DNA of 64,000 nucleotides from DASYPQ01 sp046155895 (lineage in GTDB: Bacteria; Planctomycetota; UBA1135; GCA-002686595), in contig JBJXFB010000167.1 in the NCBI GenBank assembly GCA_046155895.1, forward strand, positions 1 to 64,000. The letters run 5' to 3'. A program made the position numbers and the translations under genes. This document shows positions 45,369 through 54,284 of this stretch, one piece after another; the stretch's first letter is position 1; each line of letters starts with the position of its first letter. The notes beneath the pieces were generated by a model that was not told the DNA's origin, made no database searches, and saw only the letters and a list, made by a program, of their open reading frames with translations.

Positions 45369-46217
45369 CTACCGAGCTCTGGCTTTCGCCTTCGCGTCCA
45401 GGACGCGCTGCGCAATCGACTTCGCGTCCCAGTCGAAGTGCCGCGCCGGGAGGTCGTCGCGCGCGGCCACGAGCTCGTTCAGCGCCGCGATCCACAGCGC
45501 GACCGCGCCCTCGAGCGTCGGATGCAGGCGATCCGGTCCGATGAGATTCCCCTCCGCTCCCCCGGCCCAGCGGTTGCCGCGGATCTCGATCTCTGCTCCC
45601 GCTCGGAGCCGGGCGATCAGATCCGCGACCGGGACGACGACGACTTCCTTTCGTACCGCCGCCCAGGACCGAATGCGCGCGTTCAACCGCGCGAGCGCCT
45701 GGGCCGACGGCACCTGCTCCGCGGTCAGGAGCGGCGCGACTCCTCCTCGCGCTGCCGGCTCGGACGCGGCGCGCATGTCGGGGATGTCTCCGAGCAGGAG
45801 CGGGCCAGGGATCGACTCGAGCGACAGCAGTCCCTTTTCCAAGTGCTTCAGCCGTTCCCCGTCGGAAGGCTGGACGCCGTATCCGAACCAGAACAGGTAG
45901 TCGAGCGCGACCACCAGCGTCGGATCGGCCGCGACGGTCTTCGCGACCAGCTTCTCCCCGATCGAATCGGGATTCGTGAAGAAGAGCAGCGAGGTCGTCG
46001 CGCGCACGCTTTCGTGCGAGGCGAGGATGGCGGCGTCCACGACTTCCGACAAGCCGGTCTTCGAGGCCGCGTTCGGCTGCAGGCCGAAACCGGCGGAGAA
46101 GCTCGCCCCCAGGACGACGACCCTCTGGAGGATCGGGCAGGACTCGGCCGGCGAAGCGGCCGGCGACTGCGGGATCGCGAGGGCGAGGGAACCGACCGCC
46201 GTGGCGAGGAAGATCAT
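45369..46217 (-). CDS. Secreted SGNH/GDSL-type hydrolase
   Basis: The protein is 282 aa with a signal peptide (MIFLATAVGSLALAIPQSPAAS). VVVLGASFSAGFGL is block I with the nucleophile Ser, and DRLHPTLEGAVAL is block V with the catalytic Asp-x-x-His. LLLGDIPDM and NARIRSWAA are compatible with the intervening blocks. It is likely an esterase or lipase acting outside the cytoplasm; the substrate is unknown. It is divergent from the RlmL-like gene with only 17 bp between the starts. Confidence 0.8.
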   Translation of the reverse strand: MIFLATAVGSLALAIPQSPAASPAESCPILQRVVVLGASFSAGFGLQPNAASKTGLSEVVDAAILASHESVRATTSLLFFTNPDSIGEKLVAKTVAADPTLVVALDYLFWFGYGVQPSDGERLKHLEKGLLSLESIPGPLLLGDIPDMRAASEPAARGGVAPLLTAEQVPSAQALARLNARIRSWAAVRKEVVVVPVADLIARLRAGAEIEIRGNRWAGGAEGNLIGPDRLHPTLEGAVALWIAALNELVAARDDLPARHFDWDAKSIAQRVLDAKAKARAR

Positions 46218-46234
46218 GGATCGATCTTTCTACC

Positions 46235-47374
46235 ATGTCGGTCATGCGCGAGACCTTCTTCGTCACCTGTGCGCCCGGGCTCGAGCCGGTGCTCCATGCC
46301 GAGCTCGCTGACCTGCGCCTGGCGAAGCTCGAGCGCCAGGTCGGGGGCGTGCGCTTCGAAGGCAGCCTCGAGGACGCCTGGCGGGCGAACCTCTGGTCGC
46401 GGACGGCTGTCCGGGTCCTCCTGCGGCTAGCGCGATTCGAGGCGGCGAGCGCCGACGCTCTCTACGCGGGAGCGGTCGGCGTCGACTGGGGGCGTTTCCT
46501 GCGTCCCGACGGCACCTTCCGGGTCGACGCCCAGTCGAACTCCTCGGCGCTCGACCACACGCTCTTCGTCGAGCAGCGTGTGAAGGATGCCGTCGCCGAC
46601 TCCTTCCGCTCGATCCACGGCACGCGGCCGTCGGTCGACCTCGAGGATCCAGTCCTCTCGATCCACGTGCATCTCTTCCGCGACCGCTGCACGCTGTCCG
46701 TGGACACTTCTGGAGACTCGCTGCACAAGCGGGGTTGGAGGAGATTCCAGGGCCGCGCACCGCTCGCCGAGACGCTGGCGGCGGGAATCGTCCTCCTGTC
46801 CGGATGGGACCGGCGTTCGCCGCTCCTCGATCCGTTCTGCGGGTCGGGGACGATCCTGATCGAAGCCGCGTGGATCGCGAGCGGCGTCGCGCCCGGCCAT
46901 CTCCGCGAGCGATTCGGGTTCGAACGCTGGATCGGTCACGACTCCGCGCGCTGGCGCGCCCTCGTCGAGAAGAGCCGCGCGGAGGTGCGCCTTCCGAAGA
47001 AGCTCGTGCTCGCGGGATCCGATTCCGACGCACGAGCCGTCGAAGGCGCGCGCGAGAATCTGGCCGCGGCCGGTGTCGCGGACCGCGTGCTCCTCGAAGT
47101 GCGCGACGTCGCCGAATTCGATCCGAAGCGCGGATGGAACGCGTGGATCGTCACGAACCCGCCCTACGGCGAGCGCGTCGGCCGGGAGCGCGATCTCGAG
47201 GGTGTCTACAGGCGCTTCGGCGCGCTCCTGCGCGAGCGCTGCAGCGGATTCCATGTCGCGGTCCTGTCGGGGAATCCCGCGCTCTCGCAGGCCCTGGGCC
47301 TGGAGCCCGAGCGCCGGACGGGCTTGAAGAACGGGTCGATCGACTGCGAGCTCATCGAGATGTCGATTCCCTGA
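46235..47374 (+). CDS. RlmL-type THUMP-domain RNA guanine-N2 methyltransferase
   Basis: The protein is 379 aa. The N-terminal THUMP-like half (FFVTCAPGLEPVLHAELADLRL; LSVDTSGDSLHKRGWRRFQGRAPLAETLAAGIV) leads into a Rossmann methyltransferase with LLDPFCGSGTILIEAAWIA (SAM site) and the catalytic NPPYGERVG. It corresponds to the N-terminal half of E. coli RlmKL, which methylates a 23S rRNA guanine, or to the YpsC family; the RlmK half is absent. It is cytosolic. Confidence 0.9.
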   Translation: MSVMRETFFVTCAPGLEPVLHAELADLRLAKLERQVGGVRFEGSLEDAWRANLWSRTAVRVLLRLARFEAASADALYAGAVGVDWGRFLRPDGTFRVDAQSNSSALDHTLFVEQRVKDAVADSFRSIHGTRPSVDLEDPVLSIHVHLFRDRCTLSVDTSGDSLHKRGWRRFQGRAPLAETLAAGIVLLSGWDRRSPLLDPFCGSGTILIEAAWIASGVAPGHLRERFGFERWIGHDSARWRALVEKSRAEVRLPKKLVLAGSDSDARAVEGARENLAAAGVADRVLLEVRDVAEFDPKRGWNAWIVTNPPYGERVGRERDLEGVYRRFGALLRERCSGFHVAVLSGNPALSQALGLEPERRTGLKNGSIDCELIEMSIP

Positions 47375-47384
47375 AATCCTCGCT

Positions 47385-49292
47385 TCAACGCGCGACGGGC
47401 TGCGGCTCGTCGGGAGACCGGCCGAAGGGGCTCGCCAATCCTCGCGTGCGCACGAGGGACACGACCAGGAAGGCGCCGAGGAGCGCGGCGGCGGCGATGG
47501 CGATCCAGCCGACGGCGTGCGACGCCTCCGGGGCGGGCGTGGCGCGAACCTCGAGACCGAAAGCCCGCCACAGAAGGTCCACGATCCAGCCCAGGGCGAG
47601 CGTGACGATCGAAAGGGCCGCGACCTGCACGAGGACGACGCGCTTCCCGAGGTGCCGCGAGAGCACGGCCAGCGATCCGAGGTTCGTGGCGGGGCTCGCG
47701 AGGAGGAAGACGAAGGCGGCGCCGGGGCTCATGCCTTTGAGCAGCAGCGTCGCGGCGATCGGCGTCGAAGCGGCGGCGCACACGTAGATCGGGATCCCGA
47801 ACGCGAGCATGAGGAGCATGCCGGGGAAGCCGCGGGCAATGGGCGACTCGAACACTTCCGGGGGAATCGCGGCCGCGATGACTCCCGAGAGGAGGATGCC
47901 GACGATCAGCGAGGCGGCGAGGTCGTCCATCATCTCGACGAACGCGTAGTGGAGCACGCGCTGCACGAAGGAACGCTCCCTGAGTGAATGTGCGTGGCTG
48001 GCCGTCGTTCGGACCGCGCGCGGAGGCTCGGGAGTCACGGCATGCGCGCAGGCGTCCACGGCGGCGGCGGCACGCGGCTTCGCCGCCGACTCCGGGCGAT
48101 CGAATCCCATCCGGACGAACCAGCTCACTGCGCCCCCGACGAAAATCGCGGAGAGGATCGCCCCGAGGAACCGCGCCACCGTCAGGAACGGACCCAGCAG
48201 CCCCCAGCTCACCGCGATCGAGTCGACACCGGTCTCGGGTGTCGCGATCAGGAACGACGACGTGGCTCCCTTGCTCGCGCCGTGCTTGCGCATCGACACG
48301 GCCACCGGAAGGACCGAGCAGGAGCACAAGGGCAACGGAGCCCCGATCAGCGAGGCGACCGCGACCGATTTCATGCTCTCGCCGGCGACATGGCGCGTCA
48401 TCCAGCTCGGCTTGAGCACCTGGTGGAGCACCCCCGCGATCAGGAAGCCGAGGAGAAGGAACGGCGAGAGCTCGAGGAAGATCGAGAGGCTCTCCTGGAA
48501 GACGCGCCCGCCGAATTCCACCGCCCATGCGAGCCTCGGCAGCGTCACCGCGGTGGCGAGGACTCCCAGGGCGACCGCGCCGAGCTTGATCCAGGCGCGC
48601 TCGACGCCGTGGAAAACCTCGGGAAGCAGGTCGCACAGCGCGACGTACAGGAAAGTCCCGCACGCGAAGCCGGTCAGAACCTGTCCCAAGACGCCGCCCT
48701 CGGAAGCGAGCTCGCTGCCGATCAGGATTCCGAGCGGACCCAGCAGCGCGAAGAGGGCGAGGAACGTGACGCTCCGCGCGTTGCCGAGGTGCGCGAGGCG
48801 CATCACGGTCGCGAGGGAGAACGCCTCGGTCGCCTTGTGCGCCAGGATCGAGACCAGGAGCTGCGTCCTCACGGCCGGATCCTCGAGGATCGCGGCCAGC
48901 GCCATGCCCTCCGAGATCGAGTGCATGCCGAGGCCGAGCCAGGTCGCCGCCCACAGAGCTCGGTGCGGATCCTGCGCGGCGCCCTCGGAGACCGAGCGCA
49001 GCCAGACTTTCTCGAGGGAGAAGAGCAGCAGCAGCCCGAAGAGCGCCGCGATCCAGGGAGCGAGGGACGGGCCGGCGCCCTCTGCCTCCGCATGGTGCGC
49101 GTGACCGTCGGGGTCGACACCGGCGAGGTGCGGCAGGAGATGGAGAAACACCGTGCCGAGGAACACCCCCGCCGAGATCGAGACGAACATGTGCAGTCCG
49201 CGCTCCGACCAGCGGCGGAGCAGCGGCAGGAGCGCGCCGGCGAGGCTGACGGCGAAGAGGAGCAGCGCGGTCTGGAGCGGGGTGAAGTCCAA
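47385..49292 (-). CDS. ZIP metal permease fused to SO_0444-type Cu/Zn efflux permease
   Basis: The protein is 635 aa from TTG 49292; longer frames cross the TATATATA element. Residues 1-255 are a ZIP domain: GLGMHSISEG (His124, Glu128), AHKATEAFSL (His152, Glu156), and a His-rich loop DPDGHAHHAEAEG. Residues 265-635 are a UPF0718/SO_0444-like permease with PLCSCSVLPVAVSMRKHGASKGATSSFLIATPETGVDSIAVSWGLLGP (CSC at 323-325) and later FGIPIYVCAAASTPIA. ZIP proteins move Zn, Fe or Mn toward the cytosol, whereas SO_0444 proteins are regarded as Cu/Zn exporters. I know of no standard family with this order. It converges on the RlmL-like gene (10-bp gap). Confidence 0.88.
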   Translation of the reverse strand: MDFTPLQTALLLFAVSLAGALLPLLRRWSERGLHMFVSISAGVFLGTVFLHLLPHLAGVDPDGHAHHAEAEGAGPSLAPWIAALFGLLLLFSLEKVWLRSVSEGAAQDPHRALWAATWLGLGMHSISEGMALAAILEDPAVRTQLLVSILAHKATEAFSLATVMRLAHLGNARSVTFLALFALLGPLGILIGSELASEGGVLGQVLTGFACGTFLYVALCDLLPEVFHGVERAWIKLGAVALGVLATAVTLPRLAWAVEFGGRVFQESLSIFLELSPFLLLGFLIAGVLHQVLKPSWMTRHVAGESMKSVAVASLIGAPLPLCSCSVLPVAVSMRKHGASKGATSSFLIATPETGVDSIAVSWGLLGPFLTVARFLGAILSAIFVGGAVSWFVRMGFDRPESAAKPRAAAAVDACAHAVTPEPPRAVRTTASHAHSLRERSFVQRVLHYAFVEMMDDLAASLIVGILLSGVIAAAIPPEVFESPIARGFPGMLLMLAFGIPIYVCAAASTPIAATLLLKGMSPGAAFVFLLASPATNLGSLAVLSRHLGKRVVLVQVAALSIVTLALGWIVDLLWRAFGLEVRATPAPEASHAVGWIAIAAAALLGAFLVVSLVRTRGLASPFGRSPDEPQPVAR

Positions 49293-49314
49293 GGCAATAC
49301 GCCGGTGCGATCCT

Positions 49315-49324
49315 CTATATATAG
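49315..49324 (-). promoter_or_regulatory. CTATATATAG palindrome, probable -10 region of the metal-transporter gene
   Basis: CTATATATAG (49315-49324) is a perfect 10-bp palindrome, the most AT-rich stretch in this region, 22 bp upstream of the TTG start of the ZIP fusion. It can act as a TATAT-type -10 box. The leader would then be very short. A metal-responsive repressor site overlapping it is possible but unsupported. Confidence 0.4.
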
Positions 49325-49545
49325 CCAGGGGAGGAGCGCCTCGTCCCGAGCGCGGGGGATCCGCGTCGGCGGCCCAGGTCGAAGCGTCCGCTCCGCGCAC
49401 CAACGGTCCGGGCCGGCCCTGCGTAGGGGGCGCGCACCTCGGTTCCCGCGCCGGGTTTGCTTCCTCCGGGCTCGCGAGTTAACTAGTTGCCCCCCTTCCC
49501 CGGCCGGGGAGATTCGACGCGAGGGCCCAGCGACATTCGAGAGCG

Positions 49546-50268
49546 ATGATCGACATCCAGCACCTGTCCAAGAACTTCGGCCCGCTCCGGGCCGTCGACG
49601 ACATCAGTTTCTCGGTCGGCCGCGGGGAGGTCCTGGGTTTCCTGGGCCCCAACGGCGCGGGCAAATCGACGACCATGAAGATGGTCACGGGGTTTCTCAC
49701 CCCTTCCTCGGGGACGGTCCGCGTTTGCGGCCACGACATCGGAAGCGACCCGATGGGCGCCAAGAAGAGCCTCGGGTACCTGCCGGAGGGGGCTCCCGCC
49801 TACCCGGACATGACTCCCGCGGGGTTTCTCGAGTTCATCGCGGCGATCCGGGGGCTCTCCGGGAGCGCCATGACCGCGCGCATCGCCGAGGTCGTCCGGC
49901 TCGTGCACCTCGAAGGCGTCCTCCACCAGCGCATCGAGACCCTCTCGAAGGGCTACAAGCGCCGTGTGGGTCTAGCCCAGGCGATCCTCCACGATCCGCG
50001 GGTCCTCGTCCTCGACGAGCCCACGGACGGTCTCGATCCGAACCAGAAGCACGAGGTGCGCGCGCTGATCCGCCAGATGTCGAAGGACAAGGCCATCGTT
50101 CTCTCGACGCACATCCTCGAGGAGGTCGAGGCCGTGTGCACGCGCGCGATCATCATCGCCCGAGGCCGGATCCTGTTCGACGGGACGCCGAGCGAGCTGG
50201 CCAGGGAAGGCCCGCTCGACGAGGTCTTCCGTCGCATCACGACCGGCGGCAGCGTCCCCGCGAGCTAG
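49546..50268 (+). CDS. ABC transporter ATP-binding protein, GldA/CcmA-like
   Basis: The protein is 240 aa. Walker A GPNGAGKST (34-42), Q-loop region YLPEGAPAYPDMT, signature LSKGYKRRVG, Walker B VLVLDEPTDGLDP and the switch His in LSTHILEEVE are all intact. It is followed by a permease, a GldG-like protein and a DUF4340 protein in one operon, the arrangement found in many planctomycetes and Bacteroidetes. It powers the permease; the substrate is unknown. A GC-only palindrome CCCCGGCCGGGG (49498-49509) lies in its leader. Confidence 0.93.
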   Translation: MIDIQHLSKNFGPLRAVDDISFSVGRGEVLGFLGPNGAGKSTTMKMVTGFLTPSSGTVRVCGHDIGSDPMGAKKSLGYLPEGAPAYPDMTPAGFLEFIAAIRGLSGSAMTARIAEVVRLVHLEGVLHQRIETLSKGYKRRVGLAQAILHDPRVLVLDEPTDGLDPNQKHEVRALIRQMSKDKAIVLSTHILEEVEAVCTRAIIIARGRILFDGTPSELAREGPLDEVFRRITTGGSVPAS

Positions 50269-50306
50269 CGCGAGTCGTCCAAGAGACACGGTCCGAGGAG
50301 AGAGGC

Positions 50307-51041
50307 ATGCGGAACACGCTGATCCTGTTCAAACGCGAGCTGAAGGGCTACTTCGCCACGCCCGTCGCGTACGTCTTCATCGTGATCTTCCTGTTCCTGA
50401 CCGGGTGGATCACCTTTTCGCTGACGGGCTTCTACGAGCAGGAGCGCGCGGACCTCCAGTCGTTCTTCGGCTGGCACCCCTGGCTGTACCTGTTCCTCAT
50501 CCCGGCGATCTCGATGCGCCTGTGGTCGGAGGAGCGCAAGAGCGGGACGATCGAGCTCCTGATGACGCTGCCCGTGACGATCGGGCAGTCGGTCATGGGC
50601 AAGTTCCTCGCCGCGTGGGCATTCACCGCGATCGCGCTCGTCCTGACCTTCCCGATGTGGATCACGGTGAATTACCTCGGCAAGCCGGACAACGGCGTCA
50701 TCTTCGCGAGCTACGCGGGGAGCCTCCTGATGGCCGGGGGTTTCCTGGCCATCGGCGCGTGCATGTCGGCGCTGACGAGGAACCAGGTCATCTCCTTCGT
50801 CCTCACGCTCACGCTGTGCCTCGTCTTCATCCTGCTCGGCTTCCCGGCCGTGCTCGACTTCATCAGCGGGTGGGCGCCCACGGCCGTCGTCGACGCGGTG
50901 CGCTCGTTCAGCTTCCTGGCGCACTTCACCTCGATCACCAAGGGCGTGATCGACGCGCGGGACCTCCTCTTCTTTGGTTCGCTGATCGCGATGTGCCTGT
51001 TCGCGAACGCGGTGGTCCTCGACCTCAAGAAGGCGGATTGA
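50307..51041 (+). CDS. ABC-2 type permease, GldF-like
   Basis: The protein is 244 aa with six transmembrane helices. FKRELKGYFATPVAYVFIVIFLFLTG and MRLWSEERKSGTIELLMTLPVTIGQSVMGKFLAAW are hallmarks of the ABC-2 GldF-like permease. ATG 50307 follows the ribosome-binding sequence GAGGAGAGAGG. It pairs with the ATPase 38 bp upstream and the GldG-like protein 8 bp downstream. Confidence 0.92.
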   Translation: MRNTLILFKRELKGYFATPVAYVFIVIFLFLTGWITFSLTGFYEQERADLQSFFGWHPWLYLFLIPAISMRLWSEERKSGTIELLMTLPVTIGQSVMGKFLAAWAFTAIALVLTFPMWITVNYLGKPDNGVIFASYAGSLLMAGGFLAIGACMSALTRNQVISFVLTLTLCLVFILLGFPAVLDFISGWAPTAVVDAVRSFSFLAHFTSITKGVIDARDLLFFGSLIAMCLFANAVVLDLKKAD

Positions 51042-51049
51042 TTGACCTC

Positions 51050-52972
51050 ATGAAGAAGCACTTCTTGTCCACGACCGGCCTTCTGCTGGCCCTGGTGCTG
51101 TTCCTCGTGTTCAACATCCTCGCCTCGGCCGCGCTCAAGTCGACTCAGGTCGATCTCACGGAGAACCGCCTCTACACGCTCTCCGAGGGCACGACGAACC
51201 TCCTCGGCGAGATGAAGGAGCCGATCCGGATGCGGCTCTTCTTCTCCAAGAAGCTCGCGACGGAGATCGGGGCCCTGCACACGTACGCGCAGAGGGTCCA
51301 GGAGCTCCTCGAACAGTACGCCGCGCGCTCGCGGGGACGCCTCACGCTCGAAGTGATCGATCCGGAGCCCTACACCGACGAGGAGGACCAGGCCGTCGCC
51401 TTCGGGCTGCGGGGCCAGGTCGTCAACACGGGCGGCGAGATGCTGTACTTCGGGCTCGTCGGCACGAACTCGACCGACCAGGAGGAGGTCATCCCCTTCC
51501 TTCAGGAGAACCGCGAGGACTCGCTCGAGTACGACGTCACGCGGATGATCTACACGCTCTCGAATCCCAAGAAGCGCGTCGTCGGCCTCATGACCACGCT
51601 TCCGATGGAAGGCAATCCCATGGCGCGGTTCACGGGCCAGGGCGAAGCCTCGGATCCGTGGTTCATGCTCGAGGCGATGCGCCAGATGTTCGAGGTCAAG
51701 TCGATCGCCCCGACGGCGGAGACGATCGACGCGGACGTCGACGTGCTGATGATCGCTCATCCGCAGGGCATGACCCCCGCTACGCAGTACGCGATCGACC
51801 AGTTCGTGCTGCGCGGCGGCAAGGTCCTCGCCTTCGTCGACCCCTTCTGCGAGTCGCAGCAGGTCCCCCGGGATCCTTCCAACCCGATGTCGGCGATGAT
51901 GGCGAACAAGTCCTCGGACCTCGGTCCGTTGATGGCCGCCTGGGGGCTCCAGTTCCCGCCCGAGGACATCGCGGGAGACCGGGAGAGCGCCCTGCGCGTC
52001 GGCTACGGCGGCGTGCCAGTCGATTACATCGTTTATCTCGGCCTGCGCGGCGAGAAGGACTGCTTCGCGAAGGAGGACTTCGTCAGCAGCAAGCTGGGAG
52101 TCGTCAACATGGCGACGGCGGGCGTGCTCGCCGCGACGGATGGCGGAACGACGACCGTGACGCCTCTCATCCGAACGACGAAGAACTCGATGCGGGTCGC
52201 CCGGGCGGGCATCCAGTTCGGCCCCGACCCCGCCAAGCTCCAGGAGAGCTTCGTGTCCGGCGACACGCACCTGATGCTCGCCGCGCGCGTCACCGGTCCA
52301 GCGAAAACAGCCTTCCCCGACGGGAAGCCCGACGCGGCTGCCCCCGAGAACGGCGAGCCCGAGGAGCCCGGAACTTCCTTGAAGGAGTCTCAGGAGATCA
52401 ACGTCATCGTCGTGGCCGACTGCGACATGCTCCAGGACAACTTCTGGACGCGGGCCCAGAACATCTTCGGGCAGAAGATCGCGATGCCGGTGGCGAACAA
52501 CGCGGACTTCGTCGTCAACGCGCTCGACAACCTCTCGGGCAGCAACGATCTGATCAGCCTGCGGAGCCGCGGCAGCTCGACCCGACCCTTCGAGAAAGTC
52601 GCGGAGATCCGGCGGGCTGCCGACACCCGCTACGGGCAGAAGGTCAGCGAGCTCGAAGCGAAGCTCAAGGACGCCCAGGACCGGATCGACGCGCTCGAGG
52701 GACAGAAGGAGGGGGTGGCGAGCGGCCTCATCCTCTCCCCCGAGCAGCAGCAGGAGGTCGAGCGGTTCCGCGAGGAGCGCGGCCGCACGCGCAAGGAGCT
52801 GCGCACGATCAAGCACGACCGGGACAAGGACATCGAGGCGCTGGGCGCGATCCTGAAGTTCGTGAACATCTTCTTGATCCCCGGCCTGCTGATCGTCACG
52901 GCGATCGGCCTGGCGCTGGTGCGATGGAGCCGCGCCAAGTCGGCGGCGAGCCCGGCTGGCGCCCGGAGTTGA
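51050..52972 (+). CDS. GldG-like ABC accessory protein
   Basis: The protein is 640 aa. An N-terminal helix (LLLALVLFLVFNILASAAL) is followed by the GldG/IFT52-like domain: QVDLTENRLYTLSEGTTNLL, EPIRMRLFFSKKLA, LTLEVIDPEPYTDEEDQAV, VLMIAHPQGMTPATQYAIDQFVLRGGKVLAFVDPF and VIVVADCDMLQDNFWTRAQNI. A coiled coil of about 70 residues (KVSELEAKLKDAQDRIDALEGQKEG) precedes the C-terminal membrane helix (FLIPGLLIVTAIGLALV). ATG 51050 is chosen over TTG 51038. It is probably periplasmic, anchored at both ends and partnering the permease. Confidence 0.9.
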   Translation: MKKHFLSTTGLLLALVLFLVFNILASAALKSTQVDLTENRLYTLSEGTTNLLGEMKEPIRMRLFFSKKLATEIGALHTYAQRVQELLEQYAARSRGRLTLEVIDPEPYTDEEDQAVAFGLRGQVVNTGGEMLYFGLVGTNSTDQEEVIPFLQENREDSLEYDVTRMIYTLSNPKKRVVGLMTTLPMEGNPMARFTGQGEASDPWFMLEAMRQMFEVKSIAPTAETIDADVDVLMIAHPQGMTPATQYAIDQFVLRGGKVLAFVDPFCESQQVPRDPSNPMSAMMANKSSDLGPLMAAWGLQFPPEDIAGDRESALRVGYGGVPVDYIVYLGLRGEKDCFAKEDFVSSKLGVVNMATAGVLAATDGGTTTVTPLIRTTKNSMRVARAGIQFGPDPAKLQESFVSGDTHLMLAARVTGPAKTAFPDGKPDAAAPENGEPEEPGTSLKESQEINVIVVADCDMLQDNFWTRAQNIFGQKIAMPVANNADFVVNALDNLSGSNDLISLRSRGSSTRPFEKVAEIRRAADTRYGQKVSELEAKLKDAQDRIDALEGQKEGVASGLILSPEQQQEVERFREERGRTRKELRTIKHDRDKDIEALGAILKFVNIFLIPGLLIVTAIGLALVRWSRAKSAASPAGARS

Positions 52973-52976
52973 GAGC

Positions 52977-54275
52977 ATGAACACGAGATCCCTGACCATC
53001 CTGGGCATCGTCACGGCGCTGGTGGCGGTCCTCGCGATCGTGACGCTGCAGAAGCGCGAGAGAGCCGTCGAGGCCACTCCCACCGGCCAGAAGCTCTTTC
53101 CCGCGCTCACCGCGAAGATCAACGATGCCGCCGAGATCGAAGTGAAGCGCCAGGACGGCGTGACCACGCTCAAGAAGGCCGGGGAGACTTGGGGCCTGGC
53201 GGAGAAGAACGGCTACCCCGTGGACATGGCGGCCGTGCGGAAATGCCTGATCGGCATGACCCAGATGACCACCGCGGAAGAGAAGACCGCCGATCCCGCC
53301 CTGTACGCCAAGCTCGGCGTCGAGGATCCCGCCGCCGAGGGCGCGACCTCGACGCTCGTGACCGTCCGCGACGCGAGCGGCGCCACGCTGGCAGCGCTGA
53401 TAGTCGGGAAGGAGCGCACCGGCAAAGGCCAGGGGAATGTCCGCCAGGTGTACGCACGCAAGTCCGACGAGGCCCGTTCGTGGCTCGTGAACGGCGACCT
53501 CGGCCTTCCCGAGGAGGGCACGGACTGGCTCGAGAAGAAGATCCTCGAGATCAAGCGCGAGAGGATCCGGGCCGTCGAGGTGAAACACGCCGACGGCCAG
53601 GTCGTCCTCGTCGACCGCGACAAGCCCGAGACGGACAACTTCACTCTCCACGACATCCCCGAAGGCAAGGAGCTCTCCTATCCGTCCGCGCCTGGATCGC
53701 TCGGCGGCGCGCTCGAATGGCTGAACCTCGAGGACGTGAAGCCGGCCGGCGAAATGGACGTGAAGGACGGCGCGACGGCCACGGCGAAGTTCTCCTGCTT
53801 CGACGGGCTGACCGTCACGGTCACCACGAAGAACGTCGAGGACCGGACCTACGCGCGTTTCGAAGCTTCCTACGAGGCTCCGCCCGAGATCCCCGGGCCC
53901 CCGACTCCAGCCGCCGAGCCCGACGCGGAGAAGACCGAGGGGGCCGAGACGGCCGATACGCCCGAGATGGCGGCGGGAGCCGACAAGAAGTCTCGCGAGG
54001 AGGTCGAGAAGGAGGCCGCCGAACTGAACGCCCGTCTCGGCGCCTGGACCTTCGTCGTCCCTTCCTACAACAAGTCGAGCTTCCAGAAGGTGAAGAGCGA
54101 ACTGCTCAAGGACAAGGCTCCGCCCCCGGTCGCCCCTCCCGAATCGTCGATGCCGGAGGAGACGACGACTCCCGCGCCGCCGGAGCCGCAGGGCTCGGAA
54201 GGAACTCCGCCGAAGGAAGAGAAGACTCTCGAACCCGAGCTGGAACCGAAACCTCCGGGGTTCGAGAATTCCTGA
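52977..54275 (+). CDS. DUF4340 domain protein of the ABC operon
   Basis: The protein is 432 aa. One N-terminal helix (LTILGIVTALVAVLAIVTL) anchors a DUF4340 region in the periplasm: LFPALTAKINDAAEIEVKRQDGVTTLKKAGETWGLAEKNGYPVDMAAVRKCLIGM, then a later strand-rich part. The last 110 residues are a low-complexity Pro/Glu/Ala/Lys tail. It lies 4 bp behind the GldG-like gene. DUF4340 proteins regularly accompany GldG-type ABC systems; no activity is known. Confidence 0.88.
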   Translation: MNTRSLTILGIVTALVAVLAIVTLQKRERAVEATPTGQKLFPALTAKINDAAEIEVKRQDGVTTLKKAGETWGLAEKNGYPVDMAAVRKCLIGMTQMTTAEEKTADPALYAKLGVEDPAAEGATSTLVTVRDASGATLAALIVGKERTGKGQGNVRQVYARKSDEARSWLVNGDLGLPEEGTDWLEKKILEIKRERIRAVEVKHADGQVVLVDRDKPETDNFTLHDIPEGKELSYPSAPGSLGGALEWLNLEDVKPAGEMDVKDGATATAKFSCFDGLTVTVTTKNVEDRTYARFEASYEAPPEIPGPPTPAAEPDAEKTEGAETADTPEMAAGADKKSREEVEKEAAELNARLGAWTFVVPSYNKSSFQKVKSELLKDKAPPPVAPPESSMPEETTTPAPPEPQGSEGTPPKEEKTLEPELEPKPPGFENS

Positions 54276-54284
54276 TCGCCGGCT

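Noticed and set aside
47988..50300. The first part of a 1017-codon plus-strand frame running from the metal transporter into the ABC permease
   Set aside because: It is shadow sequence until the permease ATG at 50307; no homology-like motif before it.
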